A stretch of DNA of 64,000 nt, from NCBI GenBank assembly GCA_963837005.1, contig CAWIMC010000001.1:124001-188000 (forward strand), read 5' to 3'. The notes beneath the pieces were generated by a model. The model was not told the origin of the DNA, searched no databases, and was given only the letters and a program-made list of their open reading frames with translations. Position numbers and translations under genes: made by a program. Of this stretch, positions 28,345-37,440 are shown piece by piece (the first letter of the stretch is position 1; each line of letters opens with the position of its first letter). This stretch comes from CALDTK01 sp963837005 (lineage in GTDB: Bacteria > Bacteroidota > Bacteroidia > Chitinophagales > Saprospiraceae).

Positions 28345-28926
28345 CTACTTTTCGGCGAGTTCCTTCCTGATCCGACTCAGGGACTGTGGCTTGACGTTCA
28401 GGAAGCTCGCGATGTATTTCTGGGGCACGCGCTGGATCACTTTCGGTCGGTCCTGCACCAGTTCCACGTAGCGCTCCGTGGCCGCCTGGTGGGTGAGGGA
28501 CTCCGTTCTCCTGCGCAATCCGATGAAGGCATTCTCGGCCATCAGTCGCCCGAAGCGCTCGAACTTCGGGATCTCGACGTAGAGCTTATCTAGTGTGTGC
28601 TTGTAGAGGATGGCTACGTGGGTGGTCTCGAGGGCCTGGATGGTCTGGTCGGAAGCAACGTTAAGCAGGAAGCTTTCGTAATCGCTGTACCAACTCTCCT
28701 CGAAGAAGAACTGCCCGGTGATCTCCTCGTCGCCTACGATGTTGTAGTAGCGTACGCACCCCTGTTGGATGAAGAAGGCCATATCGCAAATCTTGCCCGC
28801 CTGGTGTAGATTCTCCCCTTTCTTGAATTTCTTGAAGCTGAGTGCGTCGGTGAAGGTTTCAAACTCCTCATCGCTGAGCATCACGAACTTGGCGAGGCTT
28901 GCTTTAAGGAGGTTGTGTCTGGACAT
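28345..28926 (-). CDS. Crp/Fnr family transcriptional regulator
   Basis: A 193-residue protein with an N-terminal cyclic-nucleotide-binding-like beta roll (FKKGENLHQAGKICDMAFFIQQGCVRYY) and a C-terminal helix-turn-helix (VPQKYIASFLNVKPQSLSRIRKEL). This is the Bacteroidota type in which the effector is usually unknown. No Fnr-type cysteine cluster is visible. In this phylum similar regulators often sit beside stress or redox enzymes; the barrel and epimerase genes downstream on the same strand are plausible targets. Confidence 0.85.
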   Translation of the reverse strand: MSRHNLLKASLAKFVMLSDEEFETFTDALSFKKFKKGENLHQAGKICDMAFFIQQGCVRYYNIVGDEEITGQFFFEESWYSDYESFLLNVASDQTIQALETTHVAILYKHTLDKLYVEIPKFERFGRLMAENAFIGLRRRTESLTHQAATERYVELVQDRPKVIQRVPQKYIASFLNVKPQSLSRIRKELAEK

Positions 28927-29121
28927 TTTTCTAGCGTTTGGCTGCTTTGCATTCAGGACGTCGATATCACAAAAGAGCGCAAGGATTCGCTGCCGGAACA
29001 GCGGTCGATGCTCCCCCCGTACTCCGCTCCCTCTCTCGCGCGACCGTCACAGCGTCGGCACTAGCCCCAAGGTAGCCCTGATGATGCCACCGTGTATCCG
29101 TCGGGCCTCTCCAGTCTAAGT

Positions 29122-30180
29122 TTAGGCCGCTGGCCGCCGCTTCTTCGCCTCGATCTTCCGCAGGTAGTCGGCGACTGCACTCGAGCCCAGGGTCGACCAT
29201 TGGTTATCCTTCCTTAGGTACAAGCCCGCATCATCGCTCGGACCGGCGGGCGCGTCCGAGATACGTGGGTAGCCATCGTCGGCAAGGCGTAGCAAGTCCT
29301 GCGCGACGGGCGTCGAAGCCATCGCGTGGGCGCTGTCCTCGGCGCCGTTTCGACCCATACCTGCGACGGTGACCTGGAGCAAGACAATGGAGAGCTTGCC
29401 CGGCTCGTCGTGGCGACCGACATTGCCCTCTAGCCTCGACGAGGTCGAGGTAGGCGCGGTAGAGCTGATCGGGACGGCGCTTGTCGAAGAGCGTAGCAGC
29501 CGCTCGCCCTCCTGTTTCTGGAGGAAGCCGAGTTGCCGCGAGCCCGGCAGCCAGACGCTCACGCGTTCATGAAACTCATCGGTCGGCTCCTCGCGGATGA
29601 GGTAGACGTGCTGGTACGGGAGGAAGCGCGTACGCAGCTCCCGCTCCGGCGTCGCTTCGGTGGGGGCGGCGGCGTAAGTGGCCACGTGCCGATAGCCGAT
29701 GCCCGGATCGTAGGCGGCGGCCATGCCGGCGGCGGTAAGGTCGGCCGGGAGGGCGGTGAGCAAGGCCCCGGTGCGGGCCGCCTCGAGGAGGGCGCTGCTG
29801 AACTCGGAGACGGCCGGGAGGGCCGGCTTTGCGAGGTCGGCTAGCGCGGCCGTGGCCTCAGTCGTGAGTTCGAGGGCGATGACCTCGCCGGTGGTCTCGT
29901 TGACGCTGTGGACGGTGGCGCGGACGCGACCTTGCGCTACGAGGGTGCCGTAGTCGGGGGCGGCGTGCGCGGGGAGGTAGCCGATTTGGGCGCTTCCGCA
30001 AAACACGGCAATTGCGTGTGGGTCGTGCGGGTTATCCGGCTCGGGTTTTAGCGAAAGCTGCTCACCGATGGGGATGGGGCGCTTGCGCTTCGGCCCCTCG
30101 TGGAAGGCCCAACCGGCGAGGCGGAGGTGGGCGAGGACAGTCGGGCCGGCCGTCGGCGCGGTGGCGGTTTGGGTGTGCAT
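29122..30180 (-). CDS. HIRAN domain protein
   Basis: Residues ~20-115 (LAGWAFHEGP, SLKPEPDNPHDPHAIAVF, IGYLPAHAAPDYG) match the HIRAN domain, which binds DNA ends or damaged DNA in eukaryotic HLTF and stands alone in many bacteria. A second, weaker HIRAN-like segment is near residues 185-235 (VYLIREEP, VSVWLPGSRQLGFLQK). The following Ser/Thr-rich stretch is low complexity and may hide an indel. Function unknown; possibly DNA repair or defence. Two mini-hairpin motifs lie in its first 200 bp. Confidence 0.7.
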   Translation of the reverse strand: MHTQTATAPTAGPTVLAHLRLAGWAFHEGPKRKRPIPIGEQLSLKPEPDNPHDPHAIAVFCGSAQIGYLPAHAAPDYGTLVAQGRVRATVHSVNETTGEVIALELTTEATAALADLAKPALPAVSEFSSALLEAARTGALLTALPADLTAAGMAAAYDPGIGYRHVATYAAAPTEATPERELRTRFLPYQHVYLIREEPTDEFHERVSVWLPGSRQLGFLQKQEGERLLRSSTSAVPISSTAPTSTSSRLEGNVGRHDEPGKLSIVLLQVTVAGMGRNGAEDSAHAMASTPVAQDLLRLADDGYPRISDAPAGPSDDAGLYLRKDNQWSTLGSSAVADYLRKIEAKKRRPAA

Positions 30181-30287
30181 TTCGATCGTGTTTCTGGCTG
30201 CTAAAATAACACGATTTGTGTTGAAAAGGTGTGGAGAAGTGCTAGTCGAGTGTCACTTAAAGGAGCGCTAGAGGCCTCGCGCCACGT

Positions 30288-30563
30288 GTGCCGGGGCAGT
30301 TAGATCTTTTTGGCAAGCCGAGCTATGGAGATCTGACCGTCTCGAACCCACTCGACGCACTGACTGAGCTATACTTCCGGCCCTTGGCGGACTTGGCGCC
30401 TGCCGTCAAGGAGCATCTGATTACCAGATTGCCGGCTTCAATCCACGCAAAGACACCGCCCCCGACATCGGAGGCCGAATTTTGGGCGTTATATGGCATT
30501 TGGGAAGACAAGGGCGATGTCGATGCGTTCGTGCGTGAGATTTACGAGTCTCGGACCCCTTGA
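30288..30563 (+). CDS. Orphan antitoxin, paralog of the one at 25717
   Basis: The core (NPLDALTELYFRPLADL, KEHLITRL, and DKGDVDAFVREIYESRT) is about 70 percent identical to the VapC partner at 25717-25992. It has a different N-terminal 15 residues from a GTG start at 30288. No PIN gene follows; just past its stop a short run reading LDQNVPHLIELR could be a degraded VapC N-terminus (compare LDPNICVFLL). It may be a remnant or an anti-toxin-addiction copy. Confidence 0.6.
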   Translation: MPGQLDLFGKPSYGDLTVSNPLDALTELYFRPLADLAPAVKEHLITRLPASIHAKTPPPTSEAEFWALYGIWEDKGDVDAFVREIYESRTP

Positions 30564-30612
30564 CCAGAACGTGCCGCATTTGATTGAACTACGGTGCAGC
30601 CCACGGCGCGAA

Positions 30613-30645
30613 GGGCGCGTTCGGGTCGCTCCAGCGAGTGCGCCC
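30613..30645 (+). repeat. Structured palindromic element (GTTCG-AGT family)
   Basis: GGGCGC stem, GTTCGGGT, CGCT-CC-AGCG inner hairpin, AGT, GCGCCC stem. A near-ideal member of the family also found at 22895-23003, 30891-31008 and 61544-61635. Confidence 0.85.
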
Positions 30646-30669
30646 CCAGCCCGAATTCTTTTTTGGCAC

Positions 30670-30870
30670 CTTTTCCCGATTAGGGCTACCGCTTCACCAC
30701 GCGCTCTGGCAGTCACCTCACCACCGATCTCAATCGTGAGCGTATACACTCCAGCTGCGAGGCGACTTACGTCAAAACCTGCGGCGCTGTAGTCACCGGT
30801 GGGTATGACGTACCTGAGGGCATTGGTGAGGGTCATGGTGAGGGTGAACTGGGACTGAACGTGCCCTTTT
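30670..30870 (-). pseudogene. Remnant of a T9SS C-terminal sorting domain
   Basis: The minus frame reads YSAAGFDVSRLAAGVYTLTI, then EIGGEVTARARGEAVALIGK, the typical final segment of a type A sorting domain. No cargo protein precedes it; both sides are occupied by palindromic elements. It is most likely the tail of a lost secreted protein. Confidence 0.6.
30764..30779 (-). repeat. Mini-hairpin motif with GAC/GTC stem
   Basis: Reads GTTTT GAC GTAA GTC on minus, a fully compensated stem change from the common GGC/GCC. It is diagnostic for structure conservation. Confidence 0.85.
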
Positions 30871-30890
30871 TTTCTACCGATGGGGCCGGG

Positions 30891-31008
30891 GGCGCACTCG
30901 CTAGCGTGAGATGGGGAGGGGGCCCCTTCTCTAAGCACCCGAACGCGCCTTCATAACCTGCCGATGGGGCCGGGGGCGCGCTCGCTGGAGCGGCCGAACG
31001 CGCCCTCC
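30891..31008 (-). repeat. Two structured palindromic elements in tandem (GTTCG-AGT family)
   Basis: The first (30891-30949) has the stem, ACT and ACCCGAAC strings in inverted orientation, with a longer inner hairpin of about 30 bp. The second (30972-31008) is compact, with GCCGAAC in place of ACCCGAAC. Both are preceded by the direct repeat CCGATGGGGCCGGG, so the ~82-bp unit was duplicated. Confidence 0.8.
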
Positions 31009-31017
31009 ACGCCGCCC

Positions 31018-31125
31018 GTTTTGGCGCAAGCCGACCCTCCCCACAAAGTCACGTTTTGCACACCTGAAATCGATCATCACAAAGAGCACAAAGTCAATCA
31101 ATTACAGCCTGTTTTGGCGAAAGCC
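31018..31125 (+). repeat. Two mini-hairpin motifs in the gyrB upstream region
   Basis: Copies at 31018-31032 (loop GCAA) and 31111-31125 (loop GAAA), same orientation, both with GGC/GCC stems, in noncoding DNA between the palindromic elements and gyrB. The gyrB gene itself has none. Confidence 0.85.
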
Positions 31126-31154
31126 CCCTCCCCCTGAATCCGGGTAAAAAGGCG

Positions 31155-31162
31155 TACTTTTG
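31155..31162 (+). promoter_or_regulatory. Possible -7 promoter element of gyrB
   Basis: TACTTTTG fits TAnnTTTG and ends 7 bp before the gyrB ATG, so the transcript could start at or next to the start codon (leaderless). No clear -33 TTG at the right distance, so tentative. Confidence 0.35.
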
Positions 31163-31169
31163 ACCCCTT

Positions 31170-33148
31170 ATGGTAGAGGAAAATCAGAACCCCACATCCA
31201 ACAACTACGGCGCGTCTAACATCACCGCCCTCGAAGGCCTCGAGGCCGTGCGGCTGCGCCCCGGGATGTACATCGGCTCCACGGACGCGAAGGGGCTCCA
31301 CCACCTGGTCTGGGAGGTGATCGACAACTCGATCGACGAACACCTCGCGGGGTACTGCAACGAGATCACGACCATCGTCCACCCCGATAACTCCGTGACG
31401 GTGATCGACGACGGGCGCGGGATTCCGACGGGGATGCACCCGAAGTTGGGGAAGTCGGCCCTCGAGGTCGTCATGACGGTCTTGCACGCCGGCGGTAAGT
31501 TCGACAAGGACACGTACAAGGTGTCGGGCGGCCTGCACGGCGTCGGTGTGAGTTGCGTGAATGCACTCTCTATCTACCTGCGGGCCGAGGTGCACCGCGA
31601 GGGCAAGATGTTCGAGCAGACCTTCTCCGAAGGCAAGCCGACCTCGGAGGTCAAAGTGATCGGGGAGTCGCAGAAGACCGGCACGCAGATCACGTTCCGC
31701 CCGGACGACAAGATCTTCGCCGAGCGCATCTACAAGTACGACACGCTCTCGGTGCGGATGCGCGAACTGGCGTACCTCAACTCGGGTCTGCAAGCCTCAC
31801 GCTCATCGACGAGCGCGAGGAGGTCGAGGACGACGACGGCAAGCCCGCTGGCTTCCGGACGCAGCATTACTACTCGGAAGGTGGCCTCAAGGAGTTCGTC
31901 GCTTACCTCGACGAGTCGCGCGAGCCGCTGATCGACGAGCCGATCCACGTGATCGGCAAGGAGGAGAACGTCGAGATCGAGGTCGCGATGCAGTATAACA
32001 ATTCCTTCACGGAGAACATCCACTCCTACGTCAACAACATCAACACCCGCGAGGGCGGGACGCACGTGTCGGGTTTCCGGCGCGCCGTGGCGCGTGAGTT
32101 CGGGAAGTACGGCGAGGACTCGGGGATGTTCGCGAAGATGAAATTCAAGATCAACACCGACGACTTCCGCGAGGGCATGACGGCGGTGGTGAGCGTCAAG
32201 GTGCCGGAGCCGCAGTTCAAGGGACAGACGAAAGGTGAACTCGGCAACTCCGAGGTGACCGGTATCGTGAGTCGTGCGGTGGGTAATGCCCTGAAGATCT
32301 TTTTGGAGGAGAACCCTTCGAAGGCCCGGCGCATCGTCGAGAAGGTGATCCTCGCGGCCACGGCCCGTCACGCTGCGCGCAAGGCGCGCGAGACGGTGCA
32401 GCGCAAGAATGTACTGGCCGGTGGTGGCCTTCCGGGAAAACTATCGGACTGCTCGTCGAAAGACCCGAGCGAGTCGGAGATCTTCCTCGTCGAGGGGGAC
32501 TCCGCCGGTGGGACCGCCAAGCAAGGTCGCGACCGTGTCTTCCAGGCCATCCTGCCGCTGCGCGGTAAGATCCTCAACGTCGAGAAGGCGATGGAGTACC
32601 GGATCTACGACAATGAGGAGATCAAGAACATGTTTACCGCCCTCGGCGTGAGCATCGAGGAGAAGAACGGCGAGCGCGTGCTCAACATCGATAAGTTGCG
32701 TTACCACAAGGTGGTCATCATGTGTGACGCCGACGTCGACGGCAGCCACATCGTGACGCTGATCCTTACGTTCTTTTTCCGCTACATGCGCCCGCTCGTG
32801 GAGCAGGGCTACATCTACATCGCCGCGCCGCCGCTGTACCGTATCGCGAAAGGCACTAAGTTTCAGTACGCTTGGAACGACGAGGAGCGCAAAGAAGCCA
32901 TGGCCCGCATCGGCAACGGTCCGGACGATACCGGCGTCAAGATCCAACGCTACAAAGGTCTCGGGGAGATGAACGCCGAGCAGCTCTGGGACACGACCAT
33001 GGACCCGACCACGCGGATGCTACGGCTGGTGACGATCGACGACGCACTAGAGACGGACCGCGTCTTCTCGATGCTCATGGGCGACGAGGTGCCGCCGCGC
33101 CGGGCCTTTATCGAGGCCAATGCGAAGTACGCGAAGGTGGACGCTTGA
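31170..33148 (+). CDS. gyrB: DNA gyrase subunit B, one apparent frameshift
   Basis: The N-terminal GHKL ATPase carries LEAVRLRPGMYIG, EVIDNSIDEHLAGYC (the conserved Asn), DDGRGIPTG and SGGLHGVGVS. The TOPRIM domain has EIFLVEGDSAGG and MCDADVDGSHI, and the end PPRRAFIEANAKYAKVDA is typical GyrB. With GyrA it introduces negative supercoils. Two open segments (31170-31931 and 31553-33148) must be joined by a frame change near 31790; as gyrB is essential, this is almost surely a sequence error. Total length of about 659 residues is normal. A decayed second copy of its 3' end lies at 35351-35646. Confidence 0.92.
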
Positions 33149-33287
33149 GGTAAGTGTTGAATTGTTGAGGGGTGAATTGGTGAATGCGCTGCCGCGGGGC
33201 GCGTCCTTAACGGGTATGGGTACGCCTTGAGGATACGCTAGGCGGCTAATTTGGACTAGGTTGCCGCCAGTAATAAGACGGGAGGCT

Positions 33288-35153
33288 ATGAGAAGTGATC
33301 AACTATCGAGAATCATAGTTTTCGCGGTCTTTCCCTGTCTTGGTCTGTGGCTCTTCGGCTATCTGCTATTCGAGCGTCTGGGGGCAGGGAGTCATTGGTT
33401 TGGACCTCTCCCGCTGCTCACGATTGCAGTTCACTTATACGGCGTAACCCTTATCGCCTTTGGGGTGAGAGCCCTCGTCCGCAACAGTAGTGCGGTCTGG
33501 TGGGTGGCAGCAGGGATATACTCCGCGGTGGCGCTTTGGCTCCTTCAGATTACTGTCGCAAATTCCATAAGCTACGCCTATTGGCACACTGAATCTAATG
33601 GGGTAATCCTATTAGACTTCTACCACAGTGCTTGGTTTTATCTGCACGAGTTTATGGGGATCGGCACAGGGCAGCTTTTCGTCTCAATGGTCGGATCCTT
33701 GCTGGTTTTTGCAACTGCTATGTATTTTCCCGTAAAGGCCTTTGCGAGGTTTATTACGACAGTTCGAGTAGGCAACTCCACATGGCTTTCCGCCGGGACG
33801 ATTGCGGTGATCGTCCTGCTCATCATCGGGTATCTGTCTCGCCTGCCGCCCGCCGAGCGTGAGGTAGCCCGGGCGTACGTCGCCGAGCGCGGACCCTTGC
33901 TTTCTTTTTACAAAAGCACGGCCGGCCGCTGGCTGTTGCGCACGAAGGTTTTACGCGCCGAGCGTCTCGCCCAGCCGACGATAGATAGTCTCGTGCAGGT
34001 CGGCCACGCACGTACCGCGGACGAAGTTCTCCCTAACATCATTTTGATTACGGTAGATGCATTAAGGCGCGACTACCTGACGGTGTACGGCTCGCGATTC
34101 CGGGCAACGCCCGTGATTGATAGCCTGTTGGCCGTGACACCGCATACCATGGTTGCTGAGCCTTTTTCTAACAGCAACATGTCGCAGGGCGGCATCCTGT
34201 CGATCCACCAGAGCCATGTATTCTTGCGGCCGAACGTCAAGCGTCCCGGCCTGACGGACTACCTCTCGGCCGTGGGCTACCGCACAGCCTTCTTTTTGAG
34301 CGGTCACCACAGCGGCTTCGGTAACATGGATATGCTCTACGGCAGTGCCGTCAATCACTACGTGCAGGGTTCAGGCTTTAAGCGTTATGGCATCACCGAC
34401 GATCGCGGTACCGTCGAGGGCTTGGCCGCTCACATCGCCAGTGGCTTAGATCCTGGGCAACCGGTCTTTCACAGCGTGCATCTGATGAGTGCGCACATCG
34501 CAGGCAAGCGCTTTCTCCCGCTACCAGACGGCATATACGGGGCAGCCCCTCCCGATGCCGGGCTTAGCGACAGCCTGCACCGGATGGAGAAACGTTACCT
34601 CGGCGGCGTACACCAGGCCGACTACCTTATCGGTAAACTGCTCGATCTATATCGCACCGCAGGCTTGCTCGACCACGCCATCCTCATCCTTACCGCCGAT
34701 CACGGCGAAAGCCTCGGTGAGGAGGGGCGGCTCTCACATGGCACCGCCTTCTCGAAAGAGCAGTACAGCATCCCACTCCTTATCGTAGACACGCGCAAGC
34801 TCGCCGACGACACGGTGGCGATCGGTTCGCAGATCGACATTGCGCCGACGGTTATGGATCTGATCGGCTATCCGGCGCACCCCGCCTGGCAGGGTGTCGC
34901 CTTGACTAGGCCGCACGATCTCTACCTCACTGGGTTCACTTCGAGGCACGATGCGGTAGACCGCGTTCTCGTCAAGAGCGGCAGCTCGAGTGTGATTATC
35001 GGCAAACCCAGCAATGCGCGGGGTGATAGCAGGGTCCCAGCGTTCCAGGTCACACGGAATGATTTTCTGCTGCCCTCGATGAGAACTAGCCGTTGGCCCT
35101 TACCTGTGGACTCGGCAATACTGAGGCGAGCGGCCGCCTACTTCCAGGACTGA
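33288..35153 (+). CDS. Membrane-anchored sulfatase/phosphoglycerol-transferase-like protein
   Basis: Five N-terminal membrane helices (residues ~8-190), then a large extracytoplasmic domain with the alkaline-phosphatase/sulfatase pattern: IILITVDALRRDYLTVYG, a metal site in LILTADHGESLGEEGRLSHG, and VMDLIGYPAH. It resembles lipoteichoic-acid-synthase-like proteins that transfer or cleave phospho-head-groups. The ATG at 33288 has a good GGGAGG ribosome binding site; earlier in-frame codons have none. The gene is bracketed by intact gyrB and a decayed gyrB 3' end and has no mini-hairpin motif, which suggests insertion as cargo. Confidence 0.75.
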   Translation: MRSDQLSRIIVFAVFPCLGLWLFGYLLFERLGAGSHWFGPLPLLTIAVHLYGVTLIAFGVRALVRNSSAVWWVAAGIYSAVALWLLQITVANSISYAYWHTESNGVILLDFYHSAWFYLHEFMGIGTGQLFVSMVGSLLVFATAMYFPVKAFARFITTVRVGNSTWLSAGTIAVIVLLIIGYLSRLPPAEREVARAYVAERGPLLSFYKSTAGRWLLRTKVLRAERLAQPTIDSLVQVGHARTADEVLPNIILITVDALRRDYLTVYGSRFRATPVIDSLLAVTPHTMVAEPFSNSNMSQGGILSIHQSHVFLRPNVKRPGLTDYLSAVGYRTAFFLSGHHSGFGNMDMLYGSAVNHYVQGSGFKRYGITDDRGTVEGLAAHIASGLDPGQPVFHSVHLMSAHIAGKRFLPLPDGIYGAAPPDAGLSDSLHRMEKRYLGGVHQADYLIGKLLDLYRTAGLLDHAILILTADHGESLGEEGRLSHGTAFSKEQYSIPLLIVDTRKLADDTVAIGSQIDIAPTVMDLIGYPAHPAWQGVALTRPHDLYLTGFTSRHDAVDRVLVKSGSSSVIIGKPSNARGDSRVPAFQVTRNDFLLPSMRTSRWPLPVDSAILRRAAAYFQD

Positions 35154-35350
35154 TCGGCTTCGTAGGAATCAACAGCCCACTTTCTTTCTCATCGGCAGCT
35201 TGTTGCATCACTGTGCTAAGTCCTGCGAGACTTTCGTGTCCTGCCCCACCTAGGTCCGAAAACGCTTACTCTGTTGGATGTCCCAAACAGCGTCCGCGAT
35301 ATCCTCGGTGGTGAGATTGAAGGCCTTAGGGAGGCGCTGCTCGATAACTA

Positions 35351-35646
35351 CATCGCGAAAGGCACCACATTTTAGTCCGCCTGGAACATCGAAGGGTGCC
35401 GCAATGCTACTGGGTAGATCGGCAAGGCCCGGACGATACCGGCATCGAAATTTAACGCTACGAGGGTTTCGGCGAGATAAACACCGACCAGCTGTGGGAT
35501 ACGGCCGCGGACCCGGCTACCCATATGCAGCGCTTGGTGACGGTCGACGATGCGCTCGGGACCAACCGTGGCCATTCGATGCTTACCGGGACGAGGTGCA
35601 GCCGCATCGGGCTCTCATTGAGGCAATTGAGGAGTTGGACGCTTAA
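35351..35646 (+). pseudogene. Decayed duplicate of the gyrB 3' end
   Basis: Aligns over ~300 bp with 32846-33148: ATCGCGAAAGGCAC at the start, GGACGATACCGGC, ACGCTACGAGGGTTTCGG, CAGCTGTGGGA, TTGGTGACGGTCGACGATGC, and a shared GTTGGACGCTTAA-type end. Frameshifts and stops interrupt it. By eye about three quarters of bases match. Confidence 0.85.
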
Positions 35647-36494
35647 GCCACCACCCACTTGCTCTCCCCGTCGATTCGTACCTCCAAAACTTGCTCTTCG
35701 AAGGGGAAGGTTTCCCCATCGATCTGGCAGTGCTCGCAGTCAGTTTCGATCGACACCTGCTTGCCGCGGTGATAGCTCACGTACTTCGTGCCGTCCTGCC
35801 TCCCGGCAAAGACCTCGGCAAGGAAGAGCAGCGCATTGAGAAAGGGCATCGGGCGGACCAAGACTACGTCGAGCAGACCGTCCGAGGCGTCTGCTCGCGG
35901 GGCGATGCGGGCGTTGTTGCCGAACTGTGGAGTGTTGGCCACAGTGATCATCGAGTACGTACCGCTGTGGACGACTTCGTCGATCGTAACGCGCGCTTGG
36001 ATTGGCTCGAACTCGCGGTAGGCCTTCGCGGACTCTAAAATGTACGTCTTCAGCCCGCGCTCCTCCTGCTTGGCGAACTCCCGCGCCACGTAGCTGTCGA
36101 AGCCGACGCCAACCACATTGCAGGCGTAGTGCGGTCCGGCCCGCATAATGTCGATGCAGCTCGTAGTGCCCCGGTGAATTGCCCCGAGCAACCTATCGAG
36201 GTCTTTTGTGAAGCCGAGTTCCTTGGCGAAGCCGTCGCCCGAGCCGTTCGGATATACCGCGAAGCTGTGAGAGGATTTAGCGGCATAAGGTAGGATGCTG
36301 TTGACGGTGCCGTCCCCTCCGCAGACCACGATGACGTCGTGATCTTTTGCTGCTTCCGCGAAAAACGTCGGGACAGCCGCCTTGCTATCCGTAACGAAGT
36401 AGGGCAGCCCCCGGCGATCTAGCTCGGCGAGGAACGCTGTCGAGCCATCGGGGCCTGCGTTGGGGTTGACGAGGAAGATGGGATGGGCAGGCAT
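35643..36494 (-). CDS. Diacylglycerol kinase/sphingosine kinase family lipid kinase
   Basis: The start IFLVNPNAGPDGS and VVCGGDGTVNSILPYA (the GGDGT nucleotide site) define the DAGK catalytic family; the C-terminal half holds ANTPQFGNNARIAPRADASDG and CQIDGE. It would phosphorylate a lipid at the inner membrane. I chose the ATG at 36494, directly before the first beta strand; a longer frame to 36572 adds 26 unlikely residues. Its stop overlaps the end of the gyrB remnant on the other strand. Confidence 0.85.
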   Translation of the reverse strand: MPAHPIFLVNPNAGPDGSTAFLAELDRRGLPYFVTDSKAAVPTFFAEAAKDHDVIVVCGGDGTVNSILPYAAKSSHSFAVYPNGSGDGFAKELGFTKDLDRLLGAIHRGTTSCIDIMRAGPHYACNVVGVGFDSYVAREFAKQEERGLKTYILESAKAYREFEPIQARVTIDEVVHSGTYSMITVANTPQFGNNARIAPRADASDGLLDVVLVRPMPFLNALLFLAEVFAGRQDGTKYVSYHRGKQVSIETDCEHCQIDGETFPFEEQVLEVRIDGESKWVVA

Positions 36495-36531
36495 ACGTGG
36501 CAGAGCGTCGAGCAGTACTTCGGTGTTCGCC

Positions 36532-37440
36532 CTACTTACACTCCCACTCCTCCTCTTCGATCGGCGTCGCACTCTTGGCCATACGGTAGGAGTAGTGCCA
36601 CCATTCCGAACTTGTCCGCTGCCAATTCATCCCTTCCATTAGCTCTAAGAGCCGCGTCCGGTTTCCGCGTATGGGCTCCGGGTAGCCCGCCGTCGAGGCA
36701 TGCCAGGCTTCCTTGCCGAAAAAATCGTAGGTCGTGCCCATGTCGAGTTCCTTGCCGGTAGTGAGGTCGACCAGCGTGAGGTCGACGGCCACGCCGCGGT
36801 TGTGTTGGCTGCCCTTGCGAGGATCGGCCACGTAGCGGCGGTCGGGGACTTTGTTCCAGAGTCGCCACTGGACGCTGAGCGGTCGGTAGCAATCGTAGAG
36901 CTTGAAGCCTAGCCCTATGGTCCGCAGACTATCCTGGAGGCGTTTGAGGCTAAGCGCGGCCGGTTTGCGGAGGTAGCAGCGACCGCAGTCGTACATCGTC
37001 TCCCCGACGAAGTTGTTGTCGGTCGCGTAGCGGAGGTCAAGTACGAAGGTGGGATCGAGAGAAATCAGTTCGGTCCATTTATTGGCATCAAGGGGACTCC
37101 TGGCTGTTGTAGAGGAAGGCTTGGCGCTGGTGTCTACGGGATCGTTTGGGCGGGGCACTGGGGTCGAGTTTTGCCGTAAGGCCCCCGAAGATGGACGTAC
37201 GGGCACTTCCCCCGGGCCTGCGTCTGGCAGGGCGAGCGGCTGCACGAGGTCGGCGGTGTCGGTGCGAAGTGGCGGCGTGCTGTCGGCGACGGCTTTCGCC
37301 AAAACCTGCTCGCCGGGGGATACGGGTGTAGGGCTTTCTGTAGCACAGTCGGATACTATCGCCGCTAGGATTAGGACAAAACACGAATTCGACACTCTCC
37401 TCCGGAGCGACCGCAGAGTATGGATGGACCACTGATTCAT
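36532..37440 (-). CDS. D-alanyl-D-alanine dipeptidase family (M15D) lipoprotein
   Basis: After a lipobox-like signal (ILAAIVSDCATE) and a ~100-residue Pro/Ser/Thr linker comes the VanX-type fold: DLRYATDNNFVG, YDCYRPLSVQWRLW, SQHNRGVAVDLTLVD (zinc His and Asp) and EWWHYSYR (catalytic Glu, zinc His). It hydrolyses D-Ala-D-Ala or related dipeptides in the periplasm, for peptidoglycan recycling. Two mini-hairpin motifs fall in the linker, where protein constraint is weak. It overlaps the upstream gene by 4 bases. Confidence 0.85.
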   Translation of the reverse strand: MNQWSIHTLRSLRRRVSNSCFVLILAAIVSDCATESPTPVSPGEQVLAKAVADSTPPLRTDTADLVQPLALPDAGPGEVPVRPSSGALRQNSTPVPRPNDPVDTSAKPSSTTARSPLDANKWTELISLDPTFVLDLRYATDNNFVGETMYDCGRCYLRKPAALSLKRLQDSLRTIGLGFKLYDCYRPLSVQWRLWNKVPDRRYVADPRKGSQHNRGVAVDLTLVDLTTGKELDMGTTYDFFGKEAWHASTAGYPEPIRGNRTRLLELMEGMNWQRTSSEWWHYSYRMAKSATPIEEEEWECK

